From CAZDQL01 sp964507325 (lineage in GTDB: Bacteria > Planctomycetota > UBA1135 > GCA-002686595): 48,895 nucleotides of DNA. The position numbers were made by a program, and so were the translations under genes. The notes beneath the pieces were generated by a model, which saw only the letters and a program-made list of their open reading frames with translations, searched no databases and was not told where the DNA came from. Where the stretch lies: assembly GCA_964507325.1 (NCBI GenBank), contig CAZDQL010000044.1, positions 1 through 48,895 on the forward strand, in the 5' to 3' direction. Below, piece after piece: positions 1 through 7,680 of the stretch. Each line of letters starts with the position of its first letter. The stretch's first letter is position 1.

Positions 1-29
1 GGGCCACCGCCCCGGGGGGGCGGTGGCCC
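1..29. terminator. GC-rich perfect hairpin, probable terminator of an upstream gene
   Basis: Positions 1-12 are exactly complementary to 18-29, giving a 12-bp GC-rich stem with a 5-nt loop (13-17). No T-run follows on the plus strand. The gene it would serve lies outside the window, so the direction is unknown. It is most likely a transcript-end hairpin separating a left-hand gene from the symporter at 140. Confidence 0.45.
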
Positions 30-139
30 TCCGTAGATGGTGGAAAATGGGCGGGCTCGGTACTTCCCCGCGCCACGCTTCCCGCCGTCATCCGTCGCTA
101 GCCGCGCTATCCGGCCCCATCCCCCGCTAACCTAGGCCC

Positions 140-1915
140 ATGGTCTACTTCGCCAGCATCGTCGCCTACCTCCTGATCCTGCTGGGCATCGGCATCTGGA
201 AGTCGAAGCAGGTCGAGAGCGAGGAGGACTTCGCGGTCGCCGGTCGCTCCCTCTCTCCCTGGATCATGGTCTGCACCATGCTGGCGGTCTGGATCGGCAC
301 CGGTTCGATCGTCGCCAACGCGGAGCAGACCTACGAGACCGGCATGGCCGCCTTGATCCTGCCCCTGGGCGGGTTCCTGGGGATGATCGCGCTCTCCCAG
401 ATCGCCCGCCGGGTGCGCGACGTCAAGGCCAGCTCGGTCCCCGAGATCATCGGGTTGGAGTTCGGCCAGGGCGCGCGCTTCCTGGCGGTGGTCTCCCTGA
501 TCATCGCCTACATGGTGATCGTCAGTTACCAGTTCAACGCCGGGGGCGCGGTGATCGAGGTCATCACCGGCGACCGGGATCCGGTGGCGATGCAGGAGGG
601 CGACGCGCTCACCTACGACCAGATCCGCAAGGGGCGCCTGCGCTACCAGACGCAGGAGGACTGGACCGGACAGGTGGAGATCGGCCTACGGGCGGGCGCG
701 GAGCGCGAGATCGAGTTCGTCGTCGACGTGGTGGAACCGGGGGCGATCATCGCGGCGCAGACCGCGATCTCGGAGGCGCGCAGCGCAGCCGAGTCGGCCG
801 GCGAGGGTTTCGGCCCTCGGATCGCCATCAAGCAGGGGCACTACCACCGGCTGATCCCACCCGGGGAGGATCTGGTGGAGGCGACCTACAGCGTCAGCTC
901 CACCCCCGCCCAGGGAGCGCTGCTGCTCGTCGAACCCAAGATCACCGCGGGCACCGCCACCATCATCGCGGCGGCGTTCATCATCGCCTTCACGATGCTG
1001 GCCGGGCTGATGAGCTTGGCCTACGCCGACATCGTGACCGGCTCGGTGATCATGGTCGCCATGGTCGTCACCTTCCCGATCTACTGGATCAAGGCGGGCG
1101 GTATGAGCGGCATGAGCGAGGCCTACGCGGCGATGGGCAACCGCCCCGACCACATGACCTTCTTCGGGGTGTACAGCGGCATCACGATCATCAACTTCTG
1201 TCTGCCCGCCTTTCTGCTGCTCTTGGGGGACGCGAACCAGTACCAGCGCATCTTCGCCAGCCGCACCGCCAAGGGGGCCAAGTCGGCGGTCACGACGATG
1301 ATCTTCGCCGCGCTGGCGGTCGAGCTCCTGATCGTCGCCAGTGCCTGGGTGGCGGGCAGCATGACCCCCGATCCGGAGAACGGGCGCTACATCCTGATCT
1401 ACGCCGCCAAGGCCTTCCTACCCACCTTCATGGGAGCGATCTTCATGGTGACGGTGGTGGGCATCATCGTCTCCACGGCCGACTCCTTCCTCCTGGTCCC
1501 CGCCACGGTGTTCATCAAGGACATCTACCGCAGCCACATCAATCCCGATGCGGACGAGAAGAAGGTGGTCTTCCTGAGCCGCATGGCGGTGCTCTTCTTC
1601 GGGATCGTCGCCTACCTCGTCTCCCTGGCCTTCGCCGAATCCACGGGCTTCTTTGCCAAGGCCCTCTACGCCTACACCATCTACGGAGCGGCGATCACCC
1701 CCAGTCTGGTGGCCGCTCTGATCTGGAAACGGGCCACCAAGGCGGGCGCGATCACCTCCATTCTGGCGGGTACGCTGGTCACCCTGGCCTGGGAGGAGGT
1801 GATCAGGGCGCGACTCCCCGAGCAGTGGCAGGAGCTGGATGCCGTCCTGCCGGCGATCACCGCCTCGGTCATCTGTCTGGTGGTCGTGAGTCTCCTGACC
1901 CAGAGAAAGAACTGA
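140..1915 (+). CDS. Sodium:solute symporter (SSS family) with a large periplasmic insertion
   Basis: Inner-membrane Na+-coupled transporter of the SSS family (the PutP/SglT superfamily). The first four membrane segments lie at about residues 1-20, 41-61, 70-92 and 112-140. The usual family motifs are present, with a QFNAGG stretch after segment 4 and a YADIVTG stretch after segment 5. Between them, about residues 145-262 form a hydrophilic insertion absent from ordinary SSS proteins. By PutP-type topology (N-terminus outside) this loop is periplasmic. The remaining segments follow normally, giving 591 residues. The substrate cannot be read from sequence. The stop is 3 bp before the next gene, an Xaa-Pro aminopeptidase, so import of peptide-derived solutes is an inference. 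There is no clear ribosome-binding site; a TAACCT hexamer lies 6 nt before the ATG. Confidence 0.9.
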   Translation: MVYFASIVAYLLILLGIGIWKSKQVESEEDFAVAGRSLSPWIMVCTMLAVWIGTGSIVANAEQTYETGMAALILPLGGFLGMIALSQIARRVRDVKASSVPEIIGLEFGQGARFLAVVSLIIAYMVIVSYQFNAGGAVIEVITGDRDPVAMQEGDALTYDQIRKGRLRYQTQEDWTGQVEIGLRAGAEREIEFVVDVVEPGAIIAAQTAISEARSAAESAGEGFGPRIAIKQGHYHRLIPPGEDLVEATYSVSSTPAQGALLLVEPKITAGTATIIAAAFIIAFTMLAGLMSLAYADIVTGSVIMVAMVVTFPIYWIKAGGMSGMSEAYAAMGNRPDHMTFFGVYSGITIINFCLPAFLLLLGDANQYQRIFASRTAKGAKSAVTTMIFAALAVELLIVASAWVAGSMTPDPENGRYILIYAAKAFLPTFMGAIFMVTVVGIIVSTADSFLLVPATVFIKDIYRSHINPDADEKKVVFLSRMAVLFFGIVAYLVSLAFAESTGFFAKALYAYTIYGAAITPSLVAALIWKRATKAGAITSILAGTLVTLAWEEVIRARLPEQWQELDAVLPAITASVICLVVVSLLTQRKN

Positions 1916-1918
1916 ACC

Positions 1919-3316
1919 ATGTTTTCAGCACAGACCTACGAAGAGCGCAGGCGACGACTCCGCGAGCGGGTCGGATCCGGGGTGATCCTCCTACTGGGGA
2001 ACGAGGAGTCCCCGATGAACTACCCCGACAACGCCTATCTCTTCCGCCAGGACAGCTCCTTCCTGTACTTCTTCGGCCTCGACACGCCGCACCTGGCGGG
2101 TTGGATCGACGTGGACGAGGGGCGCGAGGTGATCCTGGGGAACGACGTCACGATCGAGGAGATCATCTGGATGGGGCCCCAGCCCGCCCTGGCGGAGCGG
2201 GCGGCGGCGGTGGGGATCGACGAGGCCGCGCCCTTCGACCAACTGGGCGCACTGGTGGCGGACGCCCGAGGGCGGGGGCGCACGATCCACTACCTCCCCC
2301 AGTACCGGCCGGAGAACGTGCTGCGCCTGCACGAGCTGCTCGGGCTGGGCGTAGACGAGGTGCGCGCCGGCCACTCCCTGCCGCTGATCCGCGGGGTCGT
2401 CGAGCAGCGCTCGACGAAGAGCGCCGAGGAAGTGGCCGAGATCGAACGCGCCATCGACGTCGCCCACGAGATGCACACCACCGCCATGGCGCTGGCGCGC
2501 CCGGGGGTCGTCGAGCGCGAGGTGGCGGGCGTCATGGAGGGGATCGCCCTCTCCCACGGCAGTCGCCTCTCCTTCCCGACCATCTTCTCGGTGCACGGCG
2601 AGACGCTGCACAACCACCACCACGACAACGTCATGGCCGATGGCGACATCGCGGTCGCCGACGCGGGCGCCGAGTCGCCGCTGCACTACGCCGCCGACAT
2701 CACGCGCACCATCCCCGTCGGTGGACGCTTCACCCAGCGTCAACGCGAGGTGTACTCGATCGTGCTCTCCGCCCTGGAGGCCGCCACCGGCGCGGCCCGA
2801 CCGGGGGTGGAGAACCGCGTGCTGCACGAGCTGGCCTGCGTGAAGCTGGCGACGGGCCTGGGCGAGCTGGGCCTGATGCGTGGGGACCCGGCGGAGGCGG
2901 TCGAGGCGGGCGCCCACACCCTCTTCTTCCAGTGCGGCCTGGGCCACCTGCTGGGACTGGACGTGCACGACATGGAGGGGCTGGGCGAGGACCACGTCGG
3001 CTACGACGACCGGGTGCAGCGCAATCCGAGCTTCGGCTTCCGCTCCCTGCGCCTGGGGCGCGCCCTGGAGCCGGGCTTCGCCATCACGGTGGAGCCGGGG
3101 CTTTACTTCATCCCGACGTTGATCGACCGCTGGAAGGCGGAGCGCACCCTCGAGCAGTTCATCGACTACGACGCCGTCGAGGCCTACCGGGACTTCGGCG
3201 GCATCCGGATCGAGGACGACGTGCTGGTGACCGAGGAGGGCCACCGCCTCCTGGGGCGTCCCATCCCGCGATCGATCGCGGAGGTCGAGGCAGCGTGCGC
3301 GGAGGGCGGGTTGTAG
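1919..3316 (+). CDS. Xaa-Pro aminopeptidase (M24B metallopeptidase)
   Basis: Removes N-terminal residues preceding proline from peptides, using a dinuclear metal centre. The pita-bread fold ligands are all visible: D248 (in DAGAE), D260 (in ADITRT), H343 (in LGHLLG), E392 (in TVEPG) and E432 (in IRIEDD). The first ~160 residues match the M24B N-terminal creatinase-like domain, and the length (465) is typical of the PepP type. No signal peptide is seen, so it is probably cytoplasmic. It starts 3 bp after the symporter stop and ends 11 bp before the next ORF, so the three are likely co-transcribed. Peptide uptake plus proline-peptide degradation is a reasonable reading of the pair. Confidence 0.93.
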   Translation: MFSAQTYEERRRRLRERVGSGVILLLGNEESPMNYPDNAYLFRQDSSFLYFFGLDTPHLAGWIDVDEGREVILGNDVTIEEIIWMGPQPALAERAAAVGIDEAAPFDQLGALVADARGRGRTIHYLPQYRPENVLRLHELLGLGVDEVRAGHSLPLIRGVVEQRSTKSAEEVAEIERAIDVAHEMHTTAMALARPGVVEREVAGVMEGIALSHGSRLSFPTIFSVHGETLHNHHHDNVMADGDIAVADAGAESPLHYAADITRTIPVGGRFTQRQREVYSIVLSALEAATGAARPGVENRVLHELACVKLATGLGELGLMRGDPAEAVEAGAHTLFFQCGLGHLLGLDVHDMEGLGEDHVGYDDRVQRNPSFGFRSLRLGRALEPGFAITVEPGLYFIPTLIDRWKAERTLEQFIDYDAVEAYRDFGGIRIEDDVLVTEEGHRLLGRPIPRSIAEVEAACAEGGL

Positions 3317-3327
3317 TCTAGGGCCCC

Positions 3328-6300
3328 ATGCAGCGCTTTCTGCTGGCCCTGGCGTTGGGCCCGGCGTTCCCCGCCGTCGCCCAGGATTGGACCGTGCTCG
3401 AGCCGACGGTGCTCGAGGCCCACCCCGCGGGCGCGGAGTTCGAGACCCTTCAGGACGGCTCGGTGCTCGTGCGCGGCAATGCCGACCCCGAACGCTACCG
3501 GCTGGAGTTCACCACCGAGCTGGACGGGATCAGCGCCCTGCGCCTCGAGGTCCTCCCCCACGCCGACCTGCCCGCCTCCGGCCCGGGGCGCGCCGGGGAC
3601 GGCTCCTTCGTCCTGAGCGAGCTGCGCCTGGCCACGCGCGTCAACCGGCGCGTGCGGTCGCTCGAGCTGGGGCCGGCCACGGCGAGCCGCGCGCGGGTGG
3701 GCTGGCCGGCCCAGGCCGCGGCGGACGGGCGCGCCCAGACCGGCTGGGGGGTCGGGGGGGGGTCGGCGAAGGGCGCCGAGGCGGTCTTCAACCTGAAGGA
3801 ACGCCTCGGTCGAGGGCGACGCACCCTGGTCCTGGACCTCGAGTTCCGCGAGGGCGGGCGCAAGACGATCGGGTGCCTGCGCGTGTCCGCCACCAGCGCC
3901 GAGGGCACCGTGATGGCCGCGGGGCTGGACCGCGGCCTGGCGGGGCTGCAGCTCGAGATCAACCGCGCGATCGACCGCGGCACGGCCTATCTCCTGAAGG
4001 AACAGGACCTCGACGGATCCTGGTCGGGACAGCGGGACCACTACCCCGTGGGATGCACCGCTCTGGTCGCCTACGCCCTGGTCAAGAGCGGCCTGTCGCC
4101 CGACCACCAGGCGGTCCGCCGCGCTCTGGCCTACATCGACGCCCACCCGCCGGAGAAGACCTACGAGGCGGGCTGCGTCCTGATGTGCTACGCCGCCCTG
4201 GGGGACGAGCTCAACTACCGCGAGCGCGCGCTGGACGTGCTCGAGAAGCTGCTCGACTGGCAGATCGCCGATTGGGGCTACCCCGGATCCCACGGTGACC
4301 CGAGCGCGGGTCACAAGGACCTCTCGAACACCCAGTACGGGGCCCTGGGCCTGTGGGCCGCGACGCAGATGGGGCTGAATGTCCCCGCGCGGGCCTGGGA
4401 GCGACTGGCGGAGCGCGTCCTGGAGTACCAGCACGACGGCGGTCGTGCGGGGATCCGTGCAGCGGGCTTCGGCTACCATCCCGGGAACAAGGTGACCGGC
4501 TCGATGACCGCCGCCGGGGTGACGATCCTCGCCCTCTGCGAGGGGCACGTCCCGGCCCAGCTCCAGACACAGGTGCGGCGCGGCGTGGAGCGTGGTCTGG
4601 GCTGGCTGGACGCCCACTTCAACCCCACCGAGAGCACCGGCCACGGGAACAACGCCTGGCTGCTCTACTACCTCTACGGGATCGAGCGGGTGGGTGCTTT
4701 CACCGGCCGCAAGCAGCTCAATCACCAGAACTGGTACGTCGAGGGCGCCCGCCACCTGGTCAAGATCCAGCACGGGAATGGGAGATGGGCCGATCCCTGG
4801 GGACGACCCCACTCGACCACCTCCTACGCCCTGCTCTTCCTGGTGCGCGCCAGCGCACCCAACTCGGGTCCTGGGCACGCGCGCTCCGGTTCCACGTGGG
4901 GAGGGGACGACCCCGAGGTCGACATCAACCTGCGCGCCGCGGGCGACACGCCGCTCACGGTGTGGATCTCCTCCTTCGGCGAGCCGCTGCTCGAGGCCTT
5001 CTCCTTCCTGGAGGAGCGCGAGCTCGGTCCGCGGGTGGCGCGGGTCGAGTATCTGGGGGACGAGCGAGTTCTGCTGGGGGACAGCCGCCGGGGAGCCGCT
5101 CCCTGGCGCTGGACGACGCGCGAACCCGACGAGGGCTGGACGCAGCCGGCGTTCCAGCCCAAGGGGTGGAAGCAGGGCCCCGGAGCCTTCGGTCGCCCCG
5201 ACAGCCCGCAACTCACCGTCGCCACCCCCTGGACCGCGCCCGAGCTCTGGCTCGTGCGGGACGTGGAGATCGACCTGGCGCAAATGATCGAGCCGCGCCT
5301 CGAGGTCTCCTTCTCGGCGCAGCGAGCATCGGGCTCCGACGGGCCGCGCGGCGAGCTGCTCAAGCTCTACGACGAGGAGAGCTCCTTCTGCCACCTGCTC
5401 GACAGGGGAGGAGGCTCGATCCGCCAGGTGCAGGACGGAGCGGCCAGCGGCGCGAGCTGCCTGGCTGTCAACTCTCGCCTGCGGGAGAACGCGCGCGTGC
5501 CGGGGTGGGCCTTCCCGATCCGCGAGAAGCCGGGACCCGGTGAATACCGCTGGCTGCAGTTCGCCTGGAAGAAGTCCTCGGGGGGCACGATGGTGCAGGT
5601 CTTCTTCGACGGCGGCACCCAGCGCGCCCAGCGCTACCACGCCGGGCCGAACAGCGTGGGCTTCAAACCCTCGCTGGCGCTCGAGGGGCAGGCGCCGACG
5701 CGTTGGGAGACGGTCACCCGCGACCTCTGGAAGGACCACGGCGACGGGCTGATGACGGGGCTCTCCCTGACGCCGATGGGCGGCGAGGGTCACTTCGACG
5801 CCATCTACCTGGCGCGCTCGAAGAGCGACTTCCAGAAGGTGCGTCGGTTGATCGACAGCCCGCCGGAGTGGGACCTGCGGGCGGAGCCGGAGTCCACCCG
5901 CGGCGGCGCGGAGGATGAGTCCGAGGTGCTCGCGATCTGGATCAACGGCCTGCCCGCTGTGGAGCTCGACGGGGAGACCTACGGCTTCGAGACGCTGATC
6001 GAAGGAGAGCGCCTGCTGGACCTCCTGCGCCGCGGCCGAAACCGCATCGCGGTGCACGCCCGCAACGGAGGCGTCGGACGCGCACTGGACCTGGGGATCC
6101 GCGACCGGCGGCTCCTGGCACAGGTGGACGGGGATTCCCTGCGCCCGGCGGGACGCAAGCGCTTCGCGGCGCGCATCGAATTCCCGCGCCCGGGCCGCTA
6201 CCCCCTGGCGGCACGCGTGCACCTGGTGGATGAGGTCACCCGCGAGACGGTGGCGGTCGAATCCGAGCCCCTGGAGGTCGAGATCAACGAGGCCCTGGAC

Positions 6301-6780
6301 ACCAAGATGCTGGAGTACGCCTGGGACCCCACCCGCAACCTCCTGGCGGGAGCGCGCAAAGAGGTCTGGGCGTCGAGCCAGCACGGCGGCTGGCAGCCCT
6401 CGCACGCGGTGGACAACACCCAGTTCCGAGCATGGCTGTGCGCGGACGGGGATCCCACGCCCACCCTCACCGTGCGCTTGCAGCGGCCCGTCCGGGCGGG
6501 GTCCCTGCTGCTCAGCCACACCCGCACCGATCGCGCGGACTCCGCGCGCACGACGGTGCCGACGCGCGTGGAGCTCGACCTGAACGACGGGGGCGAGACG
6601 ATGGTGGTCGAGGTCGATCCCGACCGGCTGGTCAAGACGGTGGTCGAGTTCGGGCGACCGCGCAAGATCCGCTCCTTCACCGTGCGCGTCCTGGACCGCA
6701 CCCCGGCGGCCGATCCGTCCAAGAACGCGGTGGGTTGGGCGGAGGTGGAGCTCCAGGCGCCGGCGCGCCGCGGTCGCTGA
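3328..6780 (+). CDS. Secreted prenyltransferase/squalene-cyclase-fold repeat protein with C-terminal discoidin-like domain
   Basis: A 1150-residue exported protein with a signal peptide (residues ~1-18, ending AVAQ). Residues ~215-510 hold alpha/alpha-toroid repeats of the prenyltransferase/squalene-oxidase type, including a QW-like motif (QDLDGSWSG at ~226) and a repeat starting DLSNTQYGALG. Beta-rich segments follow from ~540 to ~1000. The last ~140 residues resemble an F5/8 type C (discoidin) domain, with HAVDNTQFRAW resembling the usual A-DGN-xxTxW strand. I see no DXDD or DDTAD catalytic motif, so it is probably not a terpene cyclase; planctomycetes encode many such secreted toroid proteins of unknown role. 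Binding or modifying a polymer outside the cytoplasm is only an inference. A TAGTCT hexamer lies 8 nt before the ATG. Confidence 0.8.
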   Translation: MQRFLLALALGPAFPAVAQDWTVLEPTVLEAHPAGAEFETLQDGSVLVRGNADPERYRLEFTTELDGISALRLEVLPHADLPASGPGRAGDGSFVLSELRLATRVNRRVRSLELGPATASRARVGWPAQAAADGRAQTGWGVGGGSAKGAEAVFNLKERLGRGRRTLVLDLEFREGGRKTIGCLRVSATSAEGTVMAAGLDRGLAGLQLEINRAIDRGTAYLLKEQDLDGSWSGQRDHYPVGCTALVAYALVKSGLSPDHQAVRRALAYIDAHPPEKTYEAGCVLMCYAALGDELNYRERALDVLEKLLDWQIADWGYPGSHGDPSAGHKDLSNTQYGALGLWAATQMGLNVPARAWERLAERVLEYQHDGGRAGIRAAGFGYHPGNKVTGSMTAAGVTILALCEGHVPAQLQTQVRRGVERGLGWLDAHFNPTESTGHGNNAWLLYYLYGIERVGAFTGRKQLNHQNWYVEGARHLVKIQHGNGRWADPWGRPHSTTSYALLFLVRASAPNSGPGHARSGSTWGGDDPEVDINLRAAGDTPLTVWISSFGEPLLEAFSFLEERELGPRVARVEYLGDERVLLGDSRRGAAPWRWTTREPDEGWTQPAFQPKGWKQGPGAFGRPDSPQLTVATPWTAPELWLVRDVEIDLAQMIEPRLEVSFSAQRASGSDGPRGELLKLYDEESSFCHLLDRGGGSIRQVQDGAASGASCLAVNSRLRENARVPGWAFPIREKPGPGEYRWLQFAWKKSSGGTMVQVFFDGGTQRAQRYHAGPNSVGFKPSLALEGQAPTRWETVTRDLWKDHGDGLMTGLSLTPMGGEGHFDAIYLARSKSDFQKVRRLIDSPPEWDLRAEPESTRGGAEDESEVLAIWINGLPAVELDGETYGFETLIEGERLLDLLRRGRNRIAVHARNGGVGRALDLGIRDRRLLAQVDGDSLRPAGRKRFAARIEFPRPGRYPLAARVHLVDEVTRETVAVESEPLEVEINEALDTKMLEYAWDPTRNLLAGARKEVWASSQHGGWQPSHAVDNTQFRAWLCADGDPTPTLTVRLQRPVRAGSLLLSHTRTDRADSARTTVPTRVELDLNDGGETMVVEVDPDRLVKTVVEFGRPRKIRSFTVRVLDRTPAADPSKNAVGWAEVELQAPARRGR

Positions 6781-6850
6781 GTCGCCGCCCGGAAACCCCG
6801 GAATCCGCGCAACACGCGGGCCCGAAACGCGCTTCCACCGGCACGATCTC

Positions 6851-7032
6851 CTAGCCCGGACTATTCATGAGCGTCCACCCCAGCACACGCCAAGTCCGCC
6901 CTGGCGCACGCTTCGGCGCCGCTCGGTTATCGACGGGGCGCAGCGGCCCCGCCGGCGCGCCGATCGGCGCCAACTCGCGCACCACGGCGAGCTTGGCGTG
7001 CACCGGGGCGGACGCTCATGAATAGTCCGGGC
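6851..7032 (-). repeat. Palindromic element P, copy 1 (MITE-like, long imperfect hairpin)
   Basis: A ~180-bp element whose ends are a 23-bp perfect inverted repeat beginning GCCCGGACTATTCATGAG. The complementarity continues imperfectly for about 70 nt into each arm. Read on the minus strand it aligns with copy 2 at 18248-18432 along its whole length, at roughly 85-90% identity by eye. On the minus strand 8 of the 9 transition differences between the two arms are G.U-compatible. No transposase or coding capacity is evident. The left end carries CTAG outside the repeat and the right end does not. It fills the gap between the QW-repeat protein and the sigma-factor gene, and its right end supplies the ATG at 7018 that could be mistaken for the sigma-factor start. 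Confidence 0.85.
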
Positions 7033-7065
7033 AAACTTGTATCCTCGACGAACAGGAGCCCCGTG

Positions 7066-7680
7066 GTGCCCACCAGCGAATCCGACGAGGTCCAGGACCT
7101 GATCCAGAGAGCCCGGCGCAAGGAACCGGGAGCGATGACGGCGCTGCTCGAGGCCCACTCGCGCCAGCTCCTGGAGTCGGTGCGCCGGGAGCTGGGCGAT
7201 CGCCTGCGCCAGCGGCTGGAGTCGCAGGACGTGATGCAGCAGGTCTACGTGGACGCCCTGGAGAGCATCGATCAGTTCCAGGACCGCGGTCGGGGCAGCT
7301 TCCTGGCCTGGTTGCGCCGCATCGCGCTCAACCGCATCTGCGACGAGGATCGCCGTGCCTTCCAGACGATGAAGCGCAAAGGGGAACTGCGCGCCGCGGA
7401 CCTGAACGCCGACGCATCGATGGCGAGCCTCTTCGACCGGCTCTCCCCCTCCGCGTCGACTCCCAGCATGGCCGCCCAGCGCGCCGACCGCGCGCGGCTC
7501 CTGGAGAGAGCGTTGGAGCGGCTGGCCGAAGACCAGCGCTGGGTCATCGAGCTGCGCTACCTGCGCCAGGCCAGCGTGGCCGAGACGGCGGAGCTGATGG
7601 GTCGCACCGAGCGCGCCGTGCGCAGCCTGTGTGCCCGCGCCCTGATCCAACTGCGAGAGCACCTGGGCGATGTCGTCTGA
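7066..7680 (+). CDS. ECF-like RNA polymerase sigma factor (planctomycete kinase-linked type)
   Basis: Sigma-70 family protein with region 2 at about residues 30-95 (including QDVMQQVYVDALESI and FLAWLRRIALNRI) and region 4 at the C-terminus (AEDQRWVIELRYL, then a helix-turn-helix around VAETAELMGRTERAV). No long N-terminal domain is present, so it is ECF-like. I place the start at GTG 7066, 7 nt after AGGAG (7054-7058); GTG 7063 is also possible. The longer frame from ATG 7018 would begin inside the terminal repeat of element P and is unlikely. The stop overlaps the kinase start by 11 bp, so the two are translationally coupled. Such sigma factor/kinase pairs are common in Planctomycetota, with the kinase presumed to sense a signal and act on or with the sigma factor. 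A TATCCT hexamer at 7040-7045 may be a -10 element. Confidence 0.9.
   Translation: MPTSESDEVQDLIQRARRKEPGAMTALLEAHSRQLLESVRRELGDRLRQRLESQDVMQQVYVDALESIDQFQDRGRGSFLAWLRRIALNRICDEDRRAFQTMKRKGELRAADLNADASMASLFDRLSPSASTPSMAAQRADRARLLERALERLAEDQRWVIELRYLRQASVAETAELMGRTERAVRSLCARALIQLREHLGDVV

Noticed and set aside
3744..3764. G-rich homopolymer run within the QW-repeat gene as a programmed frameshift site
   Set aside because: The reading frame continues unbroken on both sides with coherent sequence (WGVGGGSAKG), and no alternative frame downstream has a domain.
3184..6519. 1111-codon open frame on the minus strand
   Set aside because: It lies wholly antisense to the Xaa-Pro aminopeptidase end and the QW-repeat protein, both of which have recognisable domains. 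Its translation is low-complexity (Arg/Ala/Gly/Pro/Leu) with no domain; it is a high-GC shadow, as are the long antisense frames at 20046-23189, 35345-37333, 38924-41287 and 41305-43203.
3328..6780. Squalene-hopene cyclase
   Set aside because: It has a secretion signal and only a toroid core with QW-like repeats; the catalytic DXDD motif is not visible and the length and C-terminal domains differ.
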